This document shows positions 51,623-63,198 of a DNA stretch of 64,000 nt, one piece after another. The stretch comes from Candidatus Paceibacter sp. GTDB taxonomy: Bacteria; Patescibacteria; ABY1; S139-126. Location of the stretch: the NCBI GenBank assembly GCA_020724865.1, contig DYGA01000001.1, positions 62,001 to 126,000 of the forward strand. Reading direction: 5' to 3'. The first letter of the stretch is position 1. The number at the start of each line of letters is the position of its first letter. The notes under the pieces are model-generated. The model was not told the origin of the DNA, did no database searches, and saw only the letters and a program-made list of their open reading frames with translations. A program made the translations under genes and the position numbers.

Positions 51623-52525
51623 ATGCAAATCATCTTCACAAAAACAGAAAAACAAAGGTTAGACAAATTTTTGACTGAAAAATTTTCCCAGCTTTCTCGA
51701 TCTTATTGGCAAAAAGAAATTAAAAAAAGAAATATATTAGTCAACCAACAAACTGTCACTCCACATCACTTTTTAAAAAATGGAGATACTATAGATATCA
51801 ATGTTGCTCCAGAAAAAATAACCACTCCAAAAATTTGGCCACTTAAAATAGTTGCCGAATCTGATAATTTTTTAATTATCAATAAACCGGCTGGACTTAC
51901 TGTGCACAGAACTCACAACAACAGTACTGAATATACTTTAGCCGACATGCTCCTAGCCCGCTGGCCCATCTTAAAAAGTGTTGGCGAAAACCATTTGCGT
52001 CCAGGTATTGTTCATCGTTTAGACAAAGAAGTTTCTGGCGTTATGATAATAGCAAAAAACAACACTGCCTTTTGGCATTTAAAAAAACAATTTAAAAACA
52101 GACAAATAAAAAAAATCTATCTCGGCCTGGTTTATGGACAAATGCCAGATTTATCGGGAAAAATAGATTTTAAAATTACTCGCTCTAGTCGCAGTGGAAA
52201 AATGGTTGCCAGACCTAGCAATCAAATTGGTAAAGACGCTTTAACTGAATATGAAGTCATTAGAAGTAATCAACATTATTCATATTTAAAAATAACACCT
52301 CATACTGGCCGGACTCATCAAATTAGATTACATCTGGCTGCCTTAGGACATCCTCTAGTTGGAGAATATTTACATATACCAAAAAAATTGAAACGATTTA
52401 AAAATATTGATAGGATATTTTTACACGCTTATTCTTTGGGTTTTTATGATTTAACAAACAACTGGCAAGAGTATAAAGTACCGCTACCGACTAACCTTAA
52501 AAAAATTTTAAATTCACTCTTATGA
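51623..52525 (+). CDS. RluA-family pseudouridine synthase
   Basis: Isomerises uridine to pseudouridine in rRNA (RluD- or RluC-like). An N-terminal S4 domain (LDKFLTEKFSQLSRSYWQKEI) precedes the catalytic domain: INKPAGLTVH, the catalytic Asp in RPGIVHRLDKEVSGVMI, and GRTHQIRLHLAALGHPLVGE. Length 300. Its stop overlaps the ATG of the kinase gene (ATGA). Confidence 0.94.
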   Translation: MQIIFTKTEKQRLDKFLTEKFSQLSRSYWQKEIKKRNILVNQQTVTPHHFLKNGDTIDINVAPEKITTPKIWPLKIVAESDNFLIINKPAGLTVHRTHNNSTEYTLADMLLARWPILKSVGENHLRPGIVHRLDKEVSGVMIIAKNNTAFWHLKKQFKNRQIKKIYLGLVYGQMPDLSGKIDFKITRSSRSGKMVARPSNQIGKDALTEYEVIRSNQHYSYLKITPHTGRTHQIRLHLAALGHPLVGEYLHIPKKLKRFKNIDRIFLHAYSLGFYDLTNNWQEYKVPLPTNLKKILNSLL

Positions 52526-53085
52526 TTATTACTATCAGTGGCCACCCTGGTTCGGGAAAAACCACTATTGCTAAACGTATTGCTGAGGCATTAGGATATA
52601 AACATTTTTACATGGGTAAAATTCGTCGTGAAGCTGCTAAAAACAGAGGAATGACTTTGGCAGAATATAATGCTTTCGGCGAAAACAATCCAAGTACTGA
52701 TAGCGAAGTCGATGAGCTGGTAAAAAAGCTAGGGATGACACAAGATAATTTCGTAATTGAAAGCCGAACTGCTTGGTACTTAATTCCGCAATCAATAAAA
52801 ATCTTTATTACCGTTGATCCTATGATTGGCGCCGAAAGGGTTTTTAAAGAATTGCAAACCACTAATCACCGTAATGAAGATAAAGAATTGAAAAATGTTT
52901 ATGAAGTTTTGGCCAGTCATAACAAACGTATGGCCAGCGATAAATTACGTTATCATAAATATTATGGCATTGATTTTGATGATCCAAAAAATTTTGATTT
53001 TATAATTGATACATCAAAACTTACTCCCCAAGAAGTTTTTGATCAAACTATGTCTTTCATCAAACAAAAAATATCAAATCCTTGA
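52522..53085 (+). CDS. Cytidylate-kinase-like P-loop NMP kinase (archaeal-type Cmk)
   Basis: 187 residues: P-loop ISGHPGSGKTT (about 5-15), the NMP-binding ESRTAWYLIP segment, and the lid-like SHNKRMASDKLRYHKYYGIDFDDPKNFDFIIDTS end. This shape matches the short archaeal-type cytidylate kinases (AAA_18) rather than E. coli Cmk. Probable role is CMP to CDP phosphorylation. Translationally coupled to the pseudouridine synthase. Confidence 0.85.
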   Translation: MIITISGHPGSGKTTIAKRIAEALGYKHFYMGKIRREAAKNRGMTLAEYNAFGENNPSTDSEVDELVKKLGMTQDNFVIESRTAWYLIPQSIKIFITVDPMIGAERVFKELQTTNHRNEDKELKNVYEVLASHNKRMASDKLRYHKYYGIDFDDPKNFDFIIDTSKLTPQEVFDQTMSFIKQKISNP

Positions 53086-53110
53086 CAGAATAGCAGTTTT
53101 AGGATAGATT
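53082..53110 (+). promoter_or_regulatory. rplS promoter with palindrome over the -10 box
   Basis: TTGACA (53082-53087), 17-nt spacer, TAGATT (53105-53110). TTTTAGGA (53097-53104) and TCCTAAAA (53119-53126) flank the -10, a possible operator. Confidence 0.6.
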
Positions 53111-53178
53111 TTATAAAGTCCTAAAATTAATATTTGGGATTTTTCATTTGCTAATACCTTTTTGTTAATACTAAAATT

Positions 53179-53526
53179 ATGTCTATAACAAACAACAATG
53201 CCACGGCTAAACCAATTAAACTTGAACCAGGTTTAACTGTTAAAATTTATCAAAAAGTAAAAGAACTAAATACTAAAGGTGAAGAAAAAGAAAGAATTCA
53301 AGTATTTGAAGGTCTAATTATTGCGATAAAAAAACCAAACACCAAAACCGGCACTTTTACAGTAAGAAAAGAATCGTCTGGAATCGGAGTTGAAAAAGTT
53401 TTTCCTATTCATTCTCCGCTGATCACAAAAATAGAAGTAATTAAAAAAGCCAAGGTTAGACGGGCAAAACTTTATTACACCCGAACTAGCAGTAAAAAAC
53501 TCAAAGATAAAAAAATAAATAAATAA
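53179..53526 (+). CDS. rplS: 50S ribosomal protein L19
   Basis: L19 lies at the 30S-50S interface. 115 residues with LEPGLTVKIYQKVKE, RIQVFEGLIIAIKKPNTKTGTFTVRKESSGIGVEKVFPIHSPLI and KVRRAKLYYTRTSSKKLKDKKI. Single gene with its own promoter; the usual trmD/rpsP neighbours are absent. Confidence 0.96.
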   Translation: MSITNNNATAKPIKLEPGLTVKIYQKVKELNTKGEEKERIQVFEGLIIAIKKPNTKTGTFTVRKESSGIGVEKVFPIHSPLITKIEVIKKAKVRRAKLYYTRTSSKKLKDKKINK

Positions 53527-53560
53527 ATTTATTAAAAATTTTTTTTAGATTCAGCCATGT

Positions 53561-53646
53561 GCCCAGATGGTGGAATTGGTATACACACTAGGTTGAGGGC
53601 CTAGCCCGGTAACGGGGTGAGGGTTCGAGTCCCTCTCTGGGCACCA
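53561..53646 (+). tRNA. tRNA-Leu (anticodon GAG)
   Basis: 86 nt with a long variable arm (CCCGGTAACGGGG-type). Acceptor GCCCAGA/TCTGGGC, anticodon stem CTAGG/CCTAG with loop TTGAGGG, encoded CCA. Confidence 0.96.
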
Positions 53647-53752
53647 GTTGTATATAGAATTAAGAATTTAAAATTAACTATAAATAGTTTTGGTTGATAA
53701 ATTTACGAACGACTAATTAACATATTAAAAAGTTTATTTAATTTTAAACTTG

Positions 53753-53829
53753 GGGTTTGTAGCTCAGTTGGTTAGAGCGCCTCGTTTACACCGAGGAGGT
53801 CAGAGGTTCGACTCCTCTCAAACCCACCA
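53753..53829 (+). tRNA. tRNA-Val (anticodon TAC)
   Basis: 77 nt. Acceptor GGGTTTG/CAAACCC, anticodon stem CCTCG/CGAGG with loop TTTACAC, encoded CCA. Confidence 0.96.
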
Positions 53830-53989
53830 GGCATAATGAATTCCCTGTAGATACCAAATCAAATCCACCAGACCAAAATTACTATACAACAATAACGGAT
53901 GAAATATAGATACTATCCATTTTTTTATAAAACCATTTAATAAAAATAAAAAAATCATTATAATTTAAACAAATAACTAATATAATAAT

Positions 53990-54247
53990 ATGGGCAATAT
54001 TATCATCGGTCTAATTATGGTTCTTGTTGGTTTTTTATTAGTTTGGAAAACAGCATGGTTGGTCAATAATTTTGGTCGTATTGCTTGGTTTGAACAACAC
54101 CTGCATACCATGGGCGGTTCTTGGCTGGCTTACAAATTATTCGGCATTTTGTTTATAATTATTGGATTACTGGTTATGACTAATCTTCACCAACAAGCCG
54201 CTTCGGCAATTCTTACACCATTATTTGGTCGCGGTTTACAAAAATAA
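53990..54247 (+). CDS. Small membrane protein, function unknown
   Basis: 85 residues with two membrane helices (about 2-24 and 45-63) separated by an Asn/Phe/His-containing loop (WFEQHLHTMGGSW). It lies between tRNA-Val and tRNA-Ala on the same strand. No recognised family. Confidence 0.65.
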   Translation: MGNIIIGLIMVLVGFLLVWKTAWLVNNFGRIAWFEQHLHTMGGSWLAYKLFGILFIIIGLLVMTNLHQQAASAILTPLFGRGLQK

Positions 54248-54252
54248 TAAAG

Positions 54253-54328
54253 GGGCCCGTAGCTTAGCTGGTAGAGCGCCTGCTTTGCAAGCAGGAGGTC
54301 AGGAGTTCAAATCTCCTCGGGTCCACCA
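54253..54328 (+). tRNA. tRNA-Ala (anticodon TGC)
   Basis: 76 nt. Acceptor GGGCCCG/CGGGTCC with one G-T pair, anticodon stem CCTGC/GCAGG with loop TTTGCAA, encoded CCA. It is not in an rRNA spacer, unlike in many bacteria. Confidence 0.96.
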
Positions 54329-54464
54329 AAGTTGATTAGTTACCTAGCTTGACTACTCACCACTATAACAACAAGCGTTAAGTTATAATTTTATTCACAA
54401 TAATTTTTTTAAAAAAAACCGCCAAAGTTTAATACATAAAAAAATATTTTTATATTTTTTATTT

Positions 54465-54498
54465 AATAAAAAGAATTTAACAATTCTTTTTATTTTTT
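54465..54498. terminator. Perfect 13-bp AT-rich terminator hairpin
   Basis: AATAAAAAGAATT and AATTCTTTTTATT (54465-54494) with a TAAC loop, followed by TTTTT. It lies between tRNA-Ala and the lysine-rich peptide. The rest of 54329-54464 shows nothing. Confidence 0.7.
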
Positions 54499-54524
54499 TA
54501 TTTGTAAAGTTTTCCACACTTGCT

Positions 54525-54553
54525 TTTACTTGACTAACAAAAAATGGTATAAT
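54525..54553 (+). promoter_or_regulatory. Extended -10 promoter of the lysine-rich peptide gene
   Basis: TTTACT (54525-54530), 17-nt spacer ending in TGG, TATAAT (54548-54553). It gives a 5' UTR of about 115 nt that contains a TGAGG/CCTCA hairpin before the Shine-Dalgarno sequence. Confidence 0.7.
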
Positions 54554-54676
54554 AAATACGAAATTATTTATTTTAAATAATTTGATTCAAAAAATTTTAC
54601 AATTATTTTCAATAAATAAATTTTAATATTAATTGAGGTCTCGTGCGCCTCATAATCCCAGGGAGGAGGTGATAAT

Positions 54677-54775
54677 ATGGCAAAAAAGAAAGTTAAAAAA
54701 GCTGCAAAAAAGAAGGTGGCAAAAAAGAAAGCTGCTCCAAAAAAGAAAAAAGTAGCAAAAAAGAAAAAGAGATAA
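54677..54775 (+). CDS. Lysine-rich histone-H1-like peptide (32 aa)
   Basis: Sequence pattern MAKKKVKKAAKKKVAKKK, then AAP and another lysine block ending KKKKR: 19 Lys and one Arg in 32 residues. It resembles the C-terminal tail of histone H1 and bacterial AlgP/HupN-type tails, and would bind DNA or RNA. A very strong GGGAGGAGGTG six bases before the ATG, a good promoter and a terminator directly after show it is a real, probably abundant product. It is too short for most gene callers. Confidence 0.85.
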   Translation: MAKKKVKKAAKKKVAKKKAAPKKKKVAKKKKR

Positions 54776-54791
54776 ACTTTTCACTCTTCAC

Positions 54792-54825
54792 TAAAAACCC
54801 CACTACATGACGTGTGGGTTTTTAG
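54792..54825 (+). terminator. Terminator of the lysine-rich peptide gene
   Basis: AAACCC(C)CAC and GTG(T)GGGTTT form a stem around TACATGAC, followed by TTTTT. Confidence 0.8.
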
Positions 54826-54892
54826 TTTATATAATTTTAAATTATTTTAAAAACTTAAAATTTTTTTATTTTAAATTTTATACTAATATTAG

Positions 54893-56164
54893 CTAAAATA
54901 ATTGATTTTGTTTGGGCTTTATTTGCAATTTTTCTGCTGCAGAAAAAATTTTTATTTTACCGTACTCGCCATCATAACCCGGTTCTACGCTTAATTTATT
55001 TTCTCTAACCCTTCTAATTCCAATTGGTAAAAGTGGAGAATATTTATTCAAATTTTCCAATTCGTCATTTGTCAAATTTATTAAGACATTAAATTCAGAA
55101 CCAAAATTTTTTATGATCTCAAAATAAATATTTTGTACTTTTTTGGCTTGCCTGTTTTGAATTGACAAACATTCGGCAATTATTTTGTCTAATTCAACCA
55201 TCTTTTTAAAACCTGGCTTATGAGGTGGCAAATAACCATAATCACGATCAGCTAACTCCTCAACACGATACTGCACGCCAACAGTTAACGGTTTTTGACA
55301 TTTTGGACAAATACCTTTATTGTGCTTGGTTTGTTGTGGTGATAAAGCTATTTGACAATCCCGGTGACCATCAAAATGATAACGCCCCTCTTCGGGATAA
55401 AATTCAACAGTGTATAAAAATTTATTGACATCCTGTTGTTTCAAAATACGGATTAGTTCGTCGTAACTAAAATCTTGAGGCATTATTTCAAACACATTTG
55501 CTTCGCGACCAATATTTTGCAAAGAATGAGAGTCAGAATTTGAGATTAATATATATTTATCCAAGGCAGATACCTGATAATTCATCAAAGGATCTGAAGA
55601 AAGACCAGTTTCTAAAGCAAATATATACGGCGCCATATCTTCGTAGCATTCCTCTACATTATTAAAACCTGATTTGGAACCAAAAAGCGAAAACCAAGGC
55701 GTCCAAATGTGAGCCGGTATGACTTCGATTTTCTCATCCACGGTTTTTGCCATCTCTAAAAAATCCCGATCAGACATGCCTAAAATTGGCCGACCGTCAG
55801 AGTGCAAATTTATTCCGTGATCTAATAATTTTTTATTTAATTTTTTTACGGCGGAAATATTTGGAGCTAAGACAATATTGTGGACTCTTCTAGTTTTTTC
55901 TCCTTTTTTATAAATAAAAGATAGTTCAGTGGTAAAAATAAAATAAACTTCTGCATCACCTGTTTTCAAGGTATAAAATCCGCCACCATTATCTATTAAT
56001 CTTTCTTCGCATTCCTTAAGCCAAATTGGGTGAGTAAAATCTGCAGTGGTGAGTAAATTTACGCCCTTAATTTTCCCCCACTTAGCTAAATTTTCCAGAG
56101 TCAACTCTGGAGAACAAGCCCGGCTAAAACGAGAGTGATTATGAATGTCAGCTACTATACGCAT
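54893..56164 (-). CDS. Endonuclease Q-like PHP-domain nuclease
   Basis: 423 residues. A PHP metal-dependent domain (DIHNHSRFSRACSPELTLENLAKWGKIKGVNLLTTADFTHP, PAHIWTPWFSLFG, ISNSDSHSLQNIGREAN) is followed by a zinc-binding element (HRDC and CPKC) and a C-terminal helical region with LPIGIRRVRENKLSVEPGYDGEYGKIKIF. This architecture matches endonuclease Q, which nicks DNA 5' of deaminated bases (uracil, hypoxanthine). EndoQ is best known from archaea and a few bacteria. Single gene with no repair genes beside it. Confidence 0.88.
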   Translation of the reverse strand: MRIVADIHNHSRFSRACSPELTLENLAKWGKIKGVNLLTTADFTHPIWLKECEERLIDNGGGFYTLKTGDAEVYFIFTTELSFIYKKGEKTRRVHNIVLAPNISAVKKLNKKLLDHGINLHSDGRPILGMSDRDFLEMAKTVDEKIEVIPAHIWTPWFSLFGSKSGFNNVEECYEDMAPYIFALETGLSSDPLMNYQVSALDKYILISNSDSHSLQNIGREANVFEIMPQDFSYDELIRILKQQDVNKFLYTVEFYPEEGRYHFDGHRDCQIALSPQQTKHNKGICPKCQKPLTVGVQYRVEELADRDYGYLPPHKPGFKKMVELDKIIAECLSIQNRQAKKVQNIYFEIIKNFGSEFNVLINLTNDELENLNKYSPLLPIGIRRVRENKLSVEPGYDGEYGKIKIFSAAEKLQIKPKQNQLF

Positions 56165-56356
56165 GTTATTATAGTGTCATATTTTTTAAGCAAAAACAAA
56201 TAACTAATCTCTTTAGTAAAAGATATTTTAATATTTTAAAAAAATTAATAATCTGCAGAAAAAATATATTACTAATATATTTGTCTATGCTGCTTTGCTA
56301 AAATTTTATATTTTATTTAAAAAAAATTTTTTGGAACAATAAAAAAATAAGATACA

Positions 56357-56471
56357 TAGTTCCCGCGCCGACCTACTTTCCCCAGATGAGTATCATCGGC
56401 GCTGATAGGCTTAACTTCCGTGTTCGGAATGAGAACGGGTGTGGCCCTATCGCTGTAGGCACGGGAACTAT
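56357..56471 (-). rRNA. rrf: 5S ribosomal RNA
   Basis: About 115 nt with closing stem ATAGTTCCCG/CGGGAACTAT. The conserved loop sequences are visible as complements (GTGTTCGGAATGAGAACGGGTGT on the plus strand). It lies about 50 nt downstream of 23S. Confidence 0.95.
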
Positions 56472-56522
56472 ATATCTTATTTATAATTAAATAACTAAAT
56501 AATTAGTCAATACAATTCTTGT

Positions 56523-59661
<3,139 letters not shown>

Positions 59662-59820
59662 ACAAGAATAGTATTGGCTAATCTTGTGTCAGTAAAAACT
59701 GCATTGACTTACTTCAAACTTAGATTAATTTTTAATTTGCAATCGTTGCTCGTCACAAAAAATTTCTTTACAATAAAATTTTTTCTAACGACCAATTTGT
59801 TTATTTTTTTTCAGAGAAAC

Positions 59821-59843
59821 AAAAAACCGCTCTTTACAAGCGG
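59821..59843 (-). terminator. Terminator-like hairpin in the rRNA leader
   Basis: CCGCT/AGCGG around TGTAAAG followed by TTTTTT on the minus strand, between the rRNA promoters and 23S. It could attenuate rRNA transcription unless antitermination operates. Confidence 0.5.
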
Positions 59844-59932
59844 CTGGCAGTTTTTTAAGACAACTAAAAATACCTATCCGCTTGTTTTTTGGTTTAAGGT
59901 TAAAAGTATTTTCATATATTTCGTGCTTAAGC

Positions 59933-59961
59933 AGTATATATTATATTTATATTTTTGACAA
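59933..59961 (-). promoter_or_regulatory. rRNA promoter P2
   Basis: Minus strand TTGTCA (59956-59961), 17-nt spacer, TATACT (59933-59938). Confidence 0.65.
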
Positions 59962-59991
59962 GTAGTGGATGTGGAAAAACTATATATAAAT

Positions 59992-60020
59992 ATTATATCA
60001 TATTTTTATATTTTTGTCAA
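59992..60020 (-). promoter_or_regulatory. rRNA promoter P1, perfect consensus
   Basis: Minus strand TTGACA (60015-60020), 17-nt spacer, TATAAT (59992-59997): an exact sigma-70 consensus, about 330 nt before 23S. Confidence 0.85.
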
Positions 60021-60204
60021 TAATATTCAATAAAAAAATACAAAAATAAATAACAAACTGACAAAAAAATATATTATTTTTTAACAATTGGTGTATTTAA
60101 CAACCACGCTCGAACGCATTTTAGTAAAAATTACTGAACTTGAACAGCTACCCCTTTTTCTGCCCGCCCCTCCCGAGCGGATTGGTTTTTGGCGCGTAGC
60201 GAAT

Positions 60205-60239
60205 GGAGCAATTAATTTCGACAAAGTTAGTTTTGGTGC
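60205..60239. repeat. 35-bp repeat at the 3' end of tRNA-Leu
   Basis: Matches 42436-42470 at 34 of 35 positions, again crossing the tRNA 3' end. The remaining gene-free DNA 60021-60204 shows a GC-rich patch (60160-60181) and nothing else. Confidence 0.85.
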
Positions 60240-60320
60240 CGGAGAGAGGACTTGAACCTCCACGGGGTTACCCCCACCAGCTCCTAAGGCTGGCGTGTAT
60301 GCCAATTTCACCACTCCGGC
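60234..60320 (-). tRNA. tRNA-Leu (anticodon TAG)
   Basis: 87 nt with a long variable arm. Acceptor GCCGGAG/CTCCGGC, anticodon stem CCAGC/GCTGG with loop CTTAGGA, encoded CCA. Confidence 0.96.
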
Positions 60321-60336
60321 AAAATATTAACTAGCA

Positions 60337-60366
60337 ATTATAGTGTAAAAGAAAAGCTGTTGTCAA
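60337..60366 (-). promoter_or_regulatory. Promoter of tRNA-Leu(TAG)
   Basis: Minus strand TTGACA (60361-60366), 18-nt spacer, TATAAT (60337-60342). It overlaps the TTG at 60360, arguing against that codon as a translation start of the divergent gene. Confidence 0.8.
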
Positions 60367-60419
60367 ACAAGTTAAATTTTTATAAAATAATTAGAGAAAA
60401 TAATAATTTATTTAAACTT

Positions 60420-63002
60420 ATGAGCCAAGAGGAGAGACTCAAAGTTGTTGGTATTATCATGGTTTTAATTATGACCATGATTTTTATTTTACCAACAATT
60501 AGTCAAGCTAATAACAATCAAATCCAACCCGGCGATATAATTATCACAGAAATTATGATCAATCCCAAGGCTGTTAGTGATACGGCCGGTGAGTGGTTGG
60601 AAATTTACAATTCAACCGAAAATGATATTGACTTATCAGAATGTGAATTTACTGACAATGGTAGTAATAAATTTATTATATCGCAACTGATAGTGCTGGC
60701 GGAATCTTATTCGGTGTTAGCGCGTAATGGCAATGCAAACGAAAATGGTGGTTTGACACCTGATTATATTTATACCAGTTATACCTTAACCAACACAGAA
60801 GATGTTATTATTCTAACTTGCCAAGGAACAGAAATTGATCGTGTTGAATACAGTACAGTACTGGGTTTTACTATCCCTGATGGAGCTTCAATAATCTTAA
60901 AAGATTTAACTCTTGATAACAACGTTGGCGCCAATTGGTGCGCATCGGATAATATTTTTGGTGCGGGCGACAAAGGTACGCCGCAAACAGATAACGGCAC
61001 TTGCGCCGAAACCATCACCCCCAATCCATCGCCGCTAATTACCACTAACCGACCGCCAATAGCAGAAGCTGGGTCAAACAAAACCGTTGTTGTTGGCCAA
61101 ACCGTGCAATTTGATGGTAGTAATTCTTATGATCCGGATAATGATACGCTTAAATATAATTGGGATTTTGGTGATGGCAACAAAGCTACCGGGAAAACAA
61201 CTACTCATATTTATCAACAAGCAAATATTTATTTGGTCACTCTGACGGTTGATGATGGTAAAATCTCTCAATCTGATTCACTTTCTGTCACTGTTAACAA
61301 ACCGCAAATCAATAACTACCAAAATAAACTTATTATTTCCGAGCTTATGCCCAATCCCGAGGGGTCAGATGAAGATGAATGGATTGAACTTTATAATCAA
61401 AGCTCTGAACCAATAGATTTATTGGGTTTATATATAATTGATGCCAGTAATAAAAAATATACATTTAACACTGATGATTTTGCTTCAATGGTGATTCCTG
61501 CTAATAGCTACTTTTTACTTCCGCGCGCGATCTCTAAAATAAATTTAAATAATACTCCTCCAGAAACCGTTGCTATTGTTTCACTAAATAATGAAACTAT
61601 AAATGAAGTAACTTATTTTGACTCTGCTAAAGAAGGTTGGAGTTTAATTTTTTTTGCTGATGAATATCAATGGACCAATACTCCTACCCCCGGTTATGCC
61701 AATCAATTAAATTTATCAAGCGAAGATTCAAATATTAATCAGGATGAAATTAATGATGAGGATAATACTAATGAAGAATTATTAAGTTTCAATCAAAATT
61801 GCCAATCAGCTAAAAACAATCAAATAATTTTAAATGAACTTTTACCTTCACCTCAAGGTGATGACCGGATATTTGAATTTATTGAAATAAAAAATGTTTC
61901 CACTCTTCCTGCAAACTTGTGTGGTTGGAGCGTGAGCGATCTGACAAGACAATATTTTTTTCCAGACAATGTTATTATACCACCTTTAGGATTTTATCTA
62001 GTTGAACCAATTACATCTCATATCAGTCTAAACAACAATGGCGATCAAATCAGTTTATATAATAGTAATGATGAGCTGGTAGATTTTACTAGTTATGGTA
62101 AAGCGGGTATTGATCAATCATGGGCACGAGCTTCGGATAAAAGCTGGTTATGGACAAAAAATATTTCGCCGAACGAAGAAAATATTTTTTCGGAAAATAC
62201 AAATGTTACCAATGAAATAATTAATTCTTCATTAACCAATAATACCAACGAATATGTTTATTTGCCTTTAGAAGAGATAAACCAAACTCAAGTTAATGAT
62301 AAAGTAATTGTTACCGGAATAATTACGGCTGAACCAGGTCGGTTAGGATCGCAAATAATGTATATTATGAATGTAAATGGTTTACAAATATATCAACATT
62401 TTAAACGTTGGCCCGCAGGACTAACTGTGGGCGATCGGGTAGAAATAAAAGGTATTATGTCTTTTCCCTCTGGCCTACCACGTTTAAAAGTTCAAACAAC
62501 TGACGATATATATGTTTTAGAAAAAAACCAATTTGCTAAACTAGTATTACCAATTGTTACCACCGACGAATTAACTGAAGAACTAATTGGCTCACTCATA
62601 ACCATAGTCGGCACGATAGTAGAAATAAAAAAAGGCAGTTTAATGCTGGCTGACGATCAAGGTGAAATTAATTTAGTGATTAAACCTTCCACAGAAATTA
62701 ATTTGCCGCCAATCAAAGAGGGTGATATAATTGAGGTAATTGGTATACTTGATAAAACAACGGCGGGCTGGAGGTTGCTTCCGCGATTCAATACGGATTT
62801 AAAAATTATTGAGGTAAAAAGTTTTACAACTTCTTCACCAATTTTAGAAAATGACCAAAAAAATTTAAAAAATAATTTTAGCAATAAATTAATTAACTAC
62901 TTATATATTACTTTACTGGCTGTTATAATTATGCTCAGCCGATTAATTTACAAATTAAAAAAACAACAATATGGATACACCAACAACCAAAAAGTTAACT
63001 GA
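60420..63002 (+). CDS. Exported multidomain protein: lamin-tail, PKD and OB-fold domains
   Basis: About 860 residues from ATG 60420, which gives a clean signal peptide (MSQEERLKVVGIIMVLIMTM to ISQA); a TTG at 60360 would add 20. Order: LTD 1 (ITEIMINPKAVSDTAGEWLEIYN), PKD (PPIAEAGSNKTVVVGQTVQF to TLTVDDG), LTD 2 (ISELMPNPEGSDEDEWIELYN), LTD 3 (LNELLPSPQGDDRIFEFIEI). Two OB-fold-like nucleic-acid-binding modules follow (VTGIITAEPGRLG, VGTIVEIKKGSLML), then a C-terminal membrane helix and basic tail. Likely an outward-facing anchored protein; a role in binding extracellular DNA is inference only. Confidence 0.85.
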   Translation: MSQEERLKVVGIIMVLIMTMIFILPTISQANNNQIQPGDIIITEIMINPKAVSDTAGEWLEIYNSTENDIDLSECEFTDNGSNKFIISQLIVLAESYSVLARNGNANENGGLTPDYIYTSYTLTNTEDVIILTCQGTEIDRVEYSTVLGFTIPDGASIILKDLTLDNNVGANWCASDNIFGAGDKGTPQTDNGTCAETITPNPSPLITTNRPPIAEAGSNKTVVVGQTVQFDGSNSYDPDNDTLKYNWDFGDGNKATGKTTTHIYQQANIYLVTLTVDDGKISQSDSLSVTVNKPQINNYQNKLIISELMPNPEGSDEDEWIELYNQSSEPIDLLGLYIIDASNKKYTFNTDDFASMVIPANSYFLLPRAISKINLNNTPPETVAIVSLNNETINEVTYFDSAKEGWSLIFFADEYQWTNTPTPGYANQLNLSSEDSNINQDEINDEDNTNEELLSFNQNCQSAKNNQIILNELLPSPQGDDRIFEFIEIKNVSTLPANLCGWSVSDLTRQYFFPDNVIIPPLGFYLVEPITSHISLNNNGDQISLYNSNDELVDFTSYGKAGIDQSWARASDKSWLWTKNISPNEENIFSENTNVTNEIINSSLTNNTNEYVYLPLEEINQTQVNDKVIVTGIITAEPGRLGSQIMYIMNVNGLQIYQHFKRWPAGLTVGDRVEIKGIMSFPSGLPRLKVQTTDDIYVLEKNQFAKLVLPIVTTDELTEELIGSLITIVGTIVEIKKGSLMLADDQGEINLVIKPSTEINLPPIKEGDIIEVIGILDKTTAGWRLLPRFNTDLKIIEVKSFTTSSPILENDQKNLKNNFSNKLINYLYITLLAVIIMLSRLIYKLKKQQYGYTNNQKVN

Positions 63003-63183
63003 TTTTGATAACTTTTGGAAAATCATAACTTTAGTATCGGTAGCGGTTATTGCTGAAGGCGTAATTCTCTGGGCAGCCACTTCAGATATGGCTGTTAACT
63101 GGACTTATGATACGGTTATTGCTCCTCGAGAAGTAGCTCAAGAATCTGTTGTGGATCAAACACCAGAAATGGTTAATGAATAA
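62971..63183 (+). CDS. Small single-pass membrane protein
   Basis: 70 residues: N-terminal cytoplasmic LTDFDNFWK, one membrane helix (about 18-35), then an acidic outer part. Its ATG lies 32 bases inside the preceding gene, in another frame, so translation is probably coupled. No family recognised. Confidence 0.55.
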   Translation: MDTPTTKKLTDFDNFWKIITLVSVAVIAEGVILWAATSDMAVNWTYDTVIAPREVAQESVVDQTPEMVNE

Positions 63184-63198
63184 AAGCAAAATAAAAAG

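Noticed and set aside
60081..60314. 77-aa minus ORF overlapping tRNA-Leu
   Set aside because: Reads through the tRNA and the trailer repeat; no independent support.
60360..60419. TTG start for the lamin-tail protein
   Set aside because: The TTG lies inside the -35 box of the divergent tRNA-Leu promoter, lacks a ribosome site, and would push the signal peptide inward by 20 residues.
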